Source of the DNA: Trueperaceae bacterium
Lineage (GTDB): Bacteria; Deinococcota; Deinococci; Deinococcales; Trueperaceae
Assembly (NCBI GenBank): GCA_007122815.1
Contig: SKSV01000342.1
Coordinates: 1-11,829 of the forward strand
Direction: 5' to 3'
Length of the DNA stretch: 11,829 bases
The notes under the pieces are model-generated. The model did no database searches and was not told the origin of the DNA. It worked only from the letters and a program-made list of their open reading frames with translations. Below are positions 1-6,533 of this stretch, in pieces. The position numbers and the translations under genes are program-made. The stretch's first letter is position 1; each line of letters opens with the position of its first letter.

Positions 1-771
1 CAGGTGATGGAGGCGGGCAAGGACTACTTCACCGACAAGGCGCCGCTCACGACGCTGACCCAACTGTCCGACGCGCGCGCGGCGGTGGCTCGCACCGGCC
101 GCAAGTACATGGCGTACTACAGCGAGCGCATCCACACGGAGAGCGGCGTGCGGGCGGGCGAACTGATAGCTGAAGGCGCCATAGGCAGGGTCATCCAGGT
201 GTTGGGCCTGGGGCCACACCGGCTCAGCCTCGCCTCCCGGCCTGCCTGGTTCTTCGAGAAGGCACGCACCGGCGGCATCCTCATCGACCTCGGCTGCCAC
301 CAGATCGAGCAGTTCCTCCACTACACCGGCGCCCACGACGCCGAGGTCTTGAGTGCCCGCGCCGTGAACCTGGCGCACCCCGAGGCGCCTGGCATCGAGG
401 ACTTCGGTGAGGTGCTGCTGAAGGCGGACAACGGTGCCTCGAACTACTTCCGGGTCGACTGGTTCACCGCCGATGGCCTGCCCACCTGGGGAGACGGCCG
501 CACGATGATCCTGGGCACGGACGGCACCATCGAGATGCGCAAGTACATCGATCTCGCCCGCGCCGACGACGGCGACCACCTCTACCTCGTGAACCACGAA
601 GGCGTCCATCACATGCCGCTCGCGGGACAGGTCGGCTACCCGTTCTTCGGTCAACTGATCCTGGATTGCTTGGCCCGCACGGAGGACGCCATGACACAGG
701 AGCGCGTGTTCAAGACCGCGGAACTCAGCGTGCTGGCGCAGCAAGCAGCGGACGAACGGCGCGGCGGCTAA
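1..771 (+). CDS. Gfo/Idh/MocA family oxidoreductase, C-terminal part (5' end outside window)
   Basis: The frame is open from base 1 to the TAA at 769-771, so 256 codons of a longer gene are visible. Roughly the first 90-100 residues, the NAD(P)-binding Rossmann half, lie upstream of the window. The visible part opens with DYFTDKAPLTT, which matches the position of the family's 'EKP' segment; the catalytic-type lysine is kept but the motif reads D-K-A-P. Further on, GGILIDLGCHQIEQ (Asp at 286-288, His at 298-300) matches the family's G-x-x-x-D-x-G-x-H segment that binds substrate. The family oxidises or reduces sugars, inositols and sugar derivatives with NAD(P). In-frame GTG and ATG codons at 4-9 are internal residues, not starts, because conserved sequence runs through them. 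It is followed 3 nt later by the GMC oxidoreductase gene, suggesting one transcript. Substrate unknown. Confidence 0.9.
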   Translation, partial: QVMEAGKDYFTDKAPLTTLTQLSDARAAVARTGRKYMAYYSERIHTESGVRAGELIAEGAIGRVIQVLGLGPHRLSLASRPAWFFEKARTGGILIDLGCHQIEQFLHYTGAHDAEVLSARAVNLAHPEAPGIEDFGEVLLKADNGASNYFRVDWFTADGLPTWGDGRTMILGTDGTIEMRKYIDLARADDGDHLYLVNHEGVHHMPLAGQVGYPFFGQLILDCLARTEDAMTQERVFKTAELSVLAQQAADERRGG

Positions 772-774
772 CGG

Positions 775-2448
775 GTGCGTGAAGAGCGGTACGACGTCGT
801 GGTGGTCGGCGGCGGCTCAGCCGGCGCGGTGGTGGCGAGTCGCCTCAGCGAGGACAGCGGCACGCGCGTGCTCCTGCTCGAGGCGGGCCGCGCCGACTGG
901 CCCTGGGACGTCTTCCTCCACATGCCCGCCGCGCTGCCGTTCCCCATCGGCAGCCGCTTCTACGACTGGGGTTACCGATCCGATCCCGAGCCGCACATGG
1001 GCGGCCGCCGCGTCTACCACGCGCGCGGGAAGGTGCTCGGCGGCTCCTCGAGCATCAACGGCATGATCTTCCAGCGCGGCAACCCCATGGACTACGACCG
1101 CTGGGCGGAGGCCCCAGGCATGGAGGCGTGGGACTACGCGCACTGCCTGCCGTACTTCAAGAAGATGGAGACGTGCACGGCCGGGGCCGACGACTACCGC
1201 GGCGGCGACGGCCCCTTGATCCTCGAGCGCGGCCCCGCCACGAACCCGCTCTTCGAGGCCTTCCTCGAGGCCGCACAGGAAGCCGGCTACGCGCTGACGG
1301 ACGACCTCAACGGTTACCGACAGGAGGGCTTCGCAGCGTTCGACCGCAACATCTCGCGCGCCCGCCGTTGGTCTGCCAGCACGGCTTACCTGCGTCCAGC
1401 CCGCGGCCGCCCCAACCTCACCGTGCGCACCCGAGCCTTCGTGGAGCGGGTCCTCTTCGAGGGCGAGCGCGCGACGGGGGTCAGCTACGAACACGGAGGC
1501 GCCAGCCGCACCGTCCGAGCAGACGAGGTCATCCTCTGCGGCGGCGCGATCGCCTCACCGCAGCTGCTGCAGCTCTCCGGCGTCGGCCCCGCCGACCACC
1601 TCCGCTCGCTCGGTGTAGACGTCGTCGCCGATCTGCCCGGCGTCGGCCAGAACCTTCAGGACCACCTCGAGGTGTACATCCAGTACGCCTGCAAGCAGCC
1701 AGTCTCGATGGCTCCTCACTTGGCCTGGTGGCGCCGCCCCTGGGTAGGTTTCCAGTGGCTGTTCTTCCGGCGCGGGCCGGGCGCGACGAACCACTTCGAG
1801 GCGGGCGGCTTCGTGCGCTCGAACGGCGAGGTCGGCTGGCCCAACCTGATGTTCCACTTCCTGCCGCTCGCCATCCGTTACGACGGCACCTCCCCCGCTG
1901 GCGGACACGGCTACCAGGTGCACGTCGGGCCCATGTTCTCCGACGTGCGTGGCGAGCTGAAGATAGTCTCGACCGACCCGCACGCGCACCCCTCGCTGCG
2001 CTTCAACTACCTCTCCACCCCCAACGACCGGAGGGAGTGGCTCGAGGCCGTCCGTACCGCGCGCCACATCCTCACGCAACCCGCCTTCGACGCCTTCAAC
2101 GCCGGCGAGCTCTCGCCCGGTCCGGAGGTCGAGACCGACGAGCAGATCCTGGATTGGGTCGCGCGCGACGCCGAGACCGCGCTGCACCCCTCCTGCACGG
2201 CGAAGATGGGCAGCGACCCCATGGCGGTGGTCGACCCGGGTACGATGCGCGTGCACGGGCTCGAGGGGCTGCGGGTGGTGGACGCCTCGGTCATGCCGAT
2301 CATCACCAACGGCAACATCTACGCCCCGGTGATGATGATCGCCGAGAAGGCCGCAGATCTCATCCGTGGCAACACGCCGCTTCCTCCCTCCACCGCGCCC
2401 GTCTACCGCCACGAGCCGGCTACCGCACACACGATCGGCGGTTCATAA
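775..2448 (+). CDS. GMC family FAD-dependent oxidoreductase (choline dehydrogenase-like)
   Basis: Flavoenzyme of 557 residues that should oxidise an alcohol to an aldehyde or ketone. The N-terminus has the FAD dinucleotide-binding motif [32 protein letters not shown] (from about residue 82) matches GMC signature 1, and [16 protein letters not shown] matches signature 2. The C-terminal catalytic pair is visible as His471 in HPSCTAKMG and Asn514 in [19 protein letters not shown]. The 43-residue spacing is like the His/Asn pair of choline oxidase. Length is close to E. coli BetA, but choline is not implied: many sugar, polyol and alcohol dehydrogenases share this layout. The GTG start is chosen because it lies 3 nt after the previous stop and just ahead of the FAD motif; only a weak GGCGG precedes it, so translational coupling is likely. 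No signal peptide, so a cytoplasmic or membrane-associated enzyme is expected. Confidence 0.93.
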   Translation: MREERYDVVVVGGGSAGAVVASRLSEDSGTRVLLLEAGRADWPWDVFLHMPAALPFPIGSRFYDWGYRSDPEPHMGGRRVYHARGKVLGGSSSINGMIFQRGNPMDYDRWAEAPGMEAWDYAHCLPYFKKMETCTAGADDYRGGDGPLILERGPATNPLFEAFLEAAQEAGYALTDDLNGYRQEGFAAFDRNISRARRWSASTAYLRPARGRPNLTVRTRAFVERVLFEGERATGVSYEHGGASRTVRADEVILCGGAIASPQLLQLSGVGPADHLRSLGVDVVADLPGVGQNLQDHLEVYIQYACKQPVSMAPHLAWWRRPWVGFQWLFFRRGPGATNHFEAGGFVRSNGEVGWPNLMFHFLPLAIRYDGTSPAGGHGYQVHVGPMFSDVRGELKIVSTDPHAHPSLRFNYLSTPNDRREWLEAVRTARHILTQPAFDAFNAGELSPGPEVETDEQILDWVARDAETALHPSCTAKMGSDPMAVVDPGTMRVHGLEGLRVVDASVMPIITNGNIYAPVMMIAEKAADLIRGNTPLPPSTAPVYRHEPATAHTIGGS

Positions 2449-2451
2449 GAA

Positions 2452-3717
2452 GTGAGCATCGAACGGATCCTCTCGGAAGTGCCCGTCCCTGACGTGGTGC
2501 GCGTCAGGCAGAGTTTCCCGCGGCCGGTCGTGGAGGACGTGGCCGCGGAGCTCAGGACTCGTCTACGTGAGTCGGGCATGCTGCGAGCGTTGCGCCGCGA
2601 CGACACCGTTGCGCTCGGTGTCGGCAGCCGCGGCATCAGCCAGCTCCCGCTCCTGGTGCGCACGCTGGTCGCCGAGATCGAGGTGCTTGGGGCCAAGCCC
2701 TTCATCGTCCCGAGCATGGGCAGCCACGGCGGCGCGAACTCAGCGGGGCAGGTGGAGGTGCTACAGAGCCTCGGCGTGAGCGAGGCGAGCGTGGGAGCAC
2801 CGATACGAGCGACCATGGACGTGCTCGAGATAGGGCGCACCCCTGCCGGCCTGCCCGCCTACCTCGACGCCTACGCTCACGAGGCGAACGCGATCGTGGT
2901 GCTGAACGCCGTCAAACCGCACGTGGCGTTCAGGGGCGCTTTCGAGAGCGGGCTCCTGAAGATGATCGCCATCGGGCTCGGCAAGCAGAGGGGAGCGGAC
3001 GTCTGCCACGATCTAGGCTTCGGGCACATGGCCGAGAACGTTCGGGCGATCGCGCGGGTCACGCTGTCTGCGGCCAACGTGCTCGGCGGTGTCGGCGTGT
3101 TGGAGAACGCCTACGGTGAGACCTGCCAGGTGGCCGCGGTGCCTGGTCACGCCATCGAGGCGGAGGAGCCCGCCCTCCTCGAGCGGGCGCGCGAGCTAGC
3201 GCCGCGACTCCACTTCGGGCGACTGGACGTGCTGGTCGTCGACCAGATCGGCAAGGACATCTCCGGCACCGGCTTCGACACCAACGTGATCGGCCGCTAT
3301 CACACGCCTTACGCCAGCGGTGGCCCGGTCATAGGACGCATCGCAGTGCTGGACCTGAGCGAGCGCTCCGGGGGGAACGCCCACGGGATCGGCTTGGCGG
3401 ACTTCACGACCAGGCGGGCCTTCGAGAAGCTCAGCTTCGAGCGCACGTACCCGAACTCGTTGACCTCCACGCAACCCGCCACCGCCAAGATCCCGATTGT
3501 GCTGGAGAGCGATCTGCTCGCGATCCGAGCCGCCATCAAGACCAGCAACCTGCCGGAGAAGCGACACGTGCGCCTCGCCCGCGTACGCAACACCAAGGAG
3601 CTCGGCTTGATCGAGGTGTCCACCTCGCTGCTGGAGGAGGTGGCACTGCACCCGCACCTGCAAGCCGAGGGGGAGCCGTCCCCACTGCCGTTCGACGACG
3701 CTGGGCAGCTCTTCTGA
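2452..3717 (+). CDS. LarA-like (DUF2088, lactate racemase domain) protein, putative nickel-pincer 2-hydroxyacid racemase/epimerase
   Basis: Protein of 421 residues resembling the LarA superfamily, whose characterised members racemise or epimerise 2-hydroxy acids with a nickel-pincer nucleotide cofactor. Aligned by eye to Lactobacillus plantarum LarA, Arg60 (GSRGI) corresponds to Arg75, His92 (GSHGGANSAGQ) to His108, His157 (KPHVAF) to His174, Lys170 to cofactor-linking Lys184, and His186 to nickel ligand His200. The Lys-to-His spacing of 16 is identical; three residues are inserted between His157 and Lys170. Differences: LarA Asp72 falls on Val57, and Gln295/Lys298 are not kept in the matching segment GTGFDTNVIGR (274-282). 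The substrate is therefore probably not lactate. The GTG start is 3 nt after the GMC stop, with no clear Shine-Dalgarno. No larB, larC or larE cofactor genes are in the window. The family call is firm; the nickel enzyme role is inferred from recalled LarA residues. Confidence 0.82.
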   Translation: MSIERILSEVPVPDVVRVRQSFPRPVVEDVAAELRTRLRESGMLRALRRDDTVALGVGSRGISQLPLLVRTLVAEIEVLGAKPFIVPSMGSHGGANSAGQVEVLQSLGVSEASVGAPIRATMDVLEIGRTPAGLPAYLDAYAHEANAIVVLNAVKPHVAFRGAFESGLLKMIAIGLGKQRGADVCHDLGFGHMAENVRAIARVTLSAANVLGGVGVLENAYGETCQVAAVPGHAIEAEEPALLERARELAPRLHFGRLDVLVVDQIGKDISGTGFDTNVIGRYHTPYASGGPVIGRIAVLDLSERSGGNAHGIGLADFTTRRAFEKLSFERTYPNSLTSTQPATAKIPIVLESDLLAIRAAIKTSNLPEKRHVRLARVRNTKELGLIEVSTSLLEEVALHPHLQAEGEPSPLPFDDAGQLF

Positions 3718-3721
3718 GCGT

Positions 3722-4816
3722 CTATGAGGTTGGTGTCGAGTGGCGGCCGCGGCAGGCAGCCTCCGCGATCTCCAGCTGAGCCAGCACCACCATCGCGTGC
3801 GACCACAGCAGCGGCGAGGCGGTGGGGCCCCAACGCCGGGTCCAGTAATCGAGGAACCAGGCGTCGGTGCCCTCGGTCGGCACCTGCTCGGGCAGGTTGC
3901 CGTCAGCGGTGCGGTGACGCTCCGCTAGTCCTAGCAGCTCTCGGGCGCGCTCGACACGGCCGGCGCGGGCGTGGTGCCATGCCAACCCGGCCGTCAGCAG
4001 GACCCAGGCGCCGCCGCCGTAGAAGGTGTCGGCGCGGTAGCGCAGCAGCCCATCACGCGTCAGCAGCTCCTCCTCCACGCGGGCGAGGGTGCGCGCGAAC
4101 GGGCTGTCCGCGTCGTCGACCAGGCCCAAGGGGGTGGCGAGCCACACCAGCGAGGCGTCTACCGCCGGGTTTCGCACCGCCTTGACGAAGTGACCGTCGC
4201 TCATGCAGCGCTCCCGCACGAAGCGCCAAACGGCATCACCGGTTACTGCGTAGCCTGGCTCGAGGAACACGCCCGCGGCCCGGAGACCCGCGGCCACCGA
4301 GGCGAGCGTGCTGGTGTGGTGCTGGGTGCGCCCCTCCTCCCAGGCGTCGTAACAGGGCTCGTCCCAGAACGCCTCGAGGTAGTCGGCCACGAGTGCCGCG
4401 GCCCCTCGCACGTCCTCGGCCAAGGCCCCGCCGCGGGAGTGCTGCCCGAGGCTCCAAAGCCACTGCCCGTAGCCGTCGAGCTGGAAATCCGGCCAACCGC
4501 CATCGACCTCCGAGCTCCCGTCCAAGGTGAAGCGCGTCGGCAGCATCCGCTCGTGGTCTACCGTGTCCCCTGCGGCGCCCCGGGCGATGAGCTCGCGCAC
4601 GTCGCTCTCGCGACCCTTCACGGCTCGCGCCACCCACGCGTGGAAGCGGGCCGCGCTGGCGCGCTCCCCGGCGCGCTCGAGCGCGTGCGCGATGAAGGCG
4701 CCGTCACGCAGCCAGCAGAAGGGGTACTGGGAGAAGGAGGGGCTGGCGACGTAGGCGCCGCCTGGCGCTTGGTGCTCGAGCAGCAGGCGGACATCGTCGT
4801 GGGTGCTGCGCTGCAT
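3722..4816 (-). CDS. Glycoside hydrolase family 15 (glucoamylase-like) protein, compact, cytoplasmic
   Basis: Protein of 364 residues with GH15 hallmarks. FCWLRDGAF (Arg37-Asp38) matches the substrate-binding Arg-Asp of glucoamylases. YDAWEEG (Trp159-Glu160-Glu161) matches the Trp-Glu-Glu holding the general acid (Glu179 in Aspergillus glucoamylase), followed by HHTSTLASVAAGL. GNLPEQVP (Glu310) matches the general-base segment. GH15 enzymes release glucose from the non-reducing ends of alpha-glucans or oligosaccharides by inversion. The protein is shorter than typical prokaryotic GH15 enzymes and lacks the N-terminal beta-sandwich domain, so it is essentially the (alpha/alpha)6 barrel alone. 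No signal peptide: it probably acts on imported sugar. The ATG at 4816 is chosen over upstream in-frame codons because GGAG lies 7 nt ahead of it, it starts 14 nt after the permease stop, and the upstream extension is low-complexity antisense-like sequence. Last gene of the operon. Confidence 0.87.
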   Translation of the reverse strand: MQRSTHDDVRLLLEHQAPGGAYVASPSFSQYPFCWLRDGAFIAHALERAGERASAARFHAWVARAVKGRESDVRELIARGAAGDTVDHERMLPTRFTLDGSSEVDGGWPDFQLDGYGQWLWSLGQHSRGGALAEDVRGAAALVADYLEAFWDEPCYDAWEEGRTQHHTSTLASVAAGLRAAGVFLEPGYAVTGDAVWRFVRERCMSDGHFVKAVRNPAVDASLVWLATPLGLVDDADSPFARTLARVEEELLTRDGLLRYRADTFYGGGAWVLLTAGLAWHHARAGRVERARELLGLAERHRTADGNLPEQVPTEGTDAWFLDYWTRRWGPTASPLLWSHAMVVLAQLEIAEAACRGRHSTPTS

Positions 4817-4830
4817 GTCGGGGCTCCGCT

Positions 4831-5664
4831 CTAGCCCTTGAGGCCTGAGGTGGTGACGCCCTCGATCACCCAGCGCTGGGCGAGGAGGAACACGAGGATC
4901 ATCGGGACCACGCTGATCACGGTGCCGGCCATGACGAGGTTCCACTGCGTCTGCCCCGGGTAGATGCCTTGTAGGGTGGCGAGCGCCAGCGGCAATGTCA
5001 TGAACTGCCTGTCGCTGACGATGAGCAGTGGCCAGAGGAAGTTGTTCCAGGACGCCATGAAGGCGAAGATGCCGAGGGTCGCGAAGGCGGGTCCGGTGAT
5101 GGGCACGATCACCCGCACGAAGGTCGCCAGGGTACCGGCGCCGTCGAGGGTGGCGGCCTCCTCCAGCTCGCGCGGCAGGGTGAGGAAGAACTGCCGCATG
5201 AGGAACGTCCCGAAGGCCGTGAACATCGTGGGCACGATCAGGCCGGCGTAGGCGTTGGTCCAGCCGAAGGTGCGCACGATGATGAACAGCGGGGTGATCG
5301 TCACCGCGAACGGCACCATGAGGGTGGCCAGGTAACCGTAGAAGAGCACGTCACGGCCCCAGAACCGGAAGCGTGCGAAGGCGTAGCCCGAGAGTGACGC
5401 CACCACCAGCTGCCCCGCCGTGGTCGCGAGCGCCACCACGGCGGAGTTGAAGAACACACGCAGCATCGGGAAGGCCGCCATGACGCTGCGGTACGGCTCG
5501 ACGGTGGCCTCCTCGGGCACGAAGCGCGGTGGGAGCACCAGCAGCGCCGAGCTCGGCTTGAGGCTGGTGGAGAGCATCCAGGCGAACGGGACCAGCATCA
5601 CGAATGCGCCCGCCACTACCGCGAGCGTGCCCAGGAGAGAACCCCAGCGCCAGGGGTGACGCAT
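4831..5664 (-). CDS. Carbohydrate ABC transporter permease, MalG type (CUT1)
   Basis: Integral membrane protein of 277 residues, the usual length for the MalG-like subunit. The N-terminal membrane segment ends in the typical PFAWMLSTSLKP, and about six hydrophobic segments follow. The cytoplasmic EAA loop that docks the ATPase is clear: EEAATLDGAGTLATFVRVIVP region with Glu169 leading and the conserved glycine. With the upstream permease it forms the membrane channel of a sugar importer. The ATG at 5664 shares one base with the upstream permease stop (TGATG), the usual arrangement for coupled translation of the two permease subunits. A longer reading frame to 6162 exists but its extension only shadows the other permease. 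No ATPase gene accompanies the pair. Confidence 0.95.
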   Translation of the reverse strand: MRHPWRWGSLLGTLAVVAGAFVMLVPFAWMLSTSLKPSSALLVLPPRFVPEEATVEPYRSVMAAFPMLRVFFNSAVVALATTAGQLVVASLSGYAFARFRFWGRDVLFYGYLATLMVPFAVTITPLFIIVRTFGWTNAYAGLIVPTMFTAFGTFLMRQFFLTLPRELEEAATLDGAGTLATFVRVIVPITGPAFATLGIFAFMASWNNFLWPLLIVSDRQFMTLPLALATLQGIYPGQTQWNLVMAGTVISVVPMILVFLLAQRWVIEGVTTSGLKG

Positions 5665-6533
5665 CAGGACCAGCGCCTCTGCAGGCGCGAGAAGGCGAAG
5701 GTGGTGGCGAAGATCAGCACGAACAACACCCACGACATGGCGGAGGCGTAGCCCATGCGGCTGAAGGAGAACGCCTGCTTGACGATGCGCTCTACCAGCA
5801 CGGTGGTGGCGCCGGCGGGTCCGCCACCGGTCATCACGTACACCTGGTCGAAGACCTGGAACGAGTTGATGAGGCTGATCGTCAGCGCGAAGAAGATGGC
5901 GGGCGCGAGCAGCGGCACGGTCACGTGGCGCAGTTGCTGCCAGCGGCTGGCGCCGTCGATGGCGGCGGCCTCGAAGTACTCTCGCGGGATCGCCTGTAGT
6001 CCGGCCAGCAGGATCACCATCACGAAGCCGGTGTCCTTCCAGACGCTTGTCATGATCACCGATGGCATCGCCCAGCCGGGGTCGAACAGCCAAGCGGGCC
6101 CCCGCACGCCAAGCTGCGCCAGCCAGGCGTTCACGAGCCCGAACTGCGGGTTGAGCAGCCACTTCCAGACCAGCGCCACCGCCACCCAGGAGGTGACCAC
6201 CGGCAGGAAGAAGATCGCGCGGAAGGCGCCACGCGCCGGCACCCGCCCGTTGAGCGCCACCGCCACGGCGAGGCCGGTGACGAGCACCAGAGGCACGTAC
6301 CCCGCCAAGAAGGTGACGGTGTGACGCAACGCCGCCCAGAACTCGAGGTCACGCGAGAGCCTGTCGAAGTTGCGCAGCCCCGCGAACGTCGGGGGCGTGA
6401 GCAGGTCCCACGAGGTGAAGGCCAGCGCGAGCGAAGCGACGATGGGGCCCGCCACGAACAAGAGGACACCCAACAGGCTCGGCCCCAGGAAGAGGGCGAG
6501 GACCAGCCAGCGCCGCGCGCCGCGCTCGTACAT
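5664..6533 (-). CDS. Carbohydrate ABC transporter permease, MalF/UgpA type (CUT1)
   Basis: Integral membrane protein of 289 residues without the long periplasmic insert of enterobacterial MalF, so UgpA/MsmF-like. The first membrane segment follows MYERGARRW (LVLALFLGPSLLGVLLFV), and about six segments are seen in total. The EAA loop reads YFEAAAIDGASRWQQLRHV with the leading Glu at 188. The later segment SFQVFDQVYVMTGGGP is characteristic of this permease subfamily. The start at 6533 is supported by GGGGAG five bases upstream and by a one-base overlap (TGATG) with the GH31 stop. The in-frame upstream extension to 6659 is arginine/proline-rich read-through of the GH31 3' end and is rejected. 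Partner of the downstream MalG-type permease and of the binding protein at 9070-10293. Confidence 0.95.
   Translation of the reverse strand: MYERGARRWLVLALFLGPSLLGVLLFVAGPIVASLALAFTSWDLLTPPTFAGLRNFDRLSRDLEFWAALRHTVTFLAGYVPLVLVTGLAVAVALNGRVPARGAFRAIFFLPVVTSWVAVALVWKWLLNPQFGLVNAWLAQLGVRGPAWLFDPGWAMPSVIMTSVWKDTGFVMVILLAGLQAIPREYFEAAAIDGASRWQQLRHVTVPLLAPAIFFALTISLINSFQVFDQVYVMTGGGPAGATTVLVERIVKQAFSFSRMGYASAMSWVLFVLIFATTFAFSRLQRRWS

Noticed and set aside
1128..2492. 454-codon plus-strand frame overlapping the GMC gene
   Set aside because: Arginine/proline-rich translation with no motifs, fully overlapped by a convincing GMC gene in another frame. Typical of GC-rich DNA.
3971..4834. 287-codon plus-strand frame opposite the GH15 gene
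   Set aside because: Antisense shadow of a gene with clear catalytic motifs; no ribosome site or recognisable domain.
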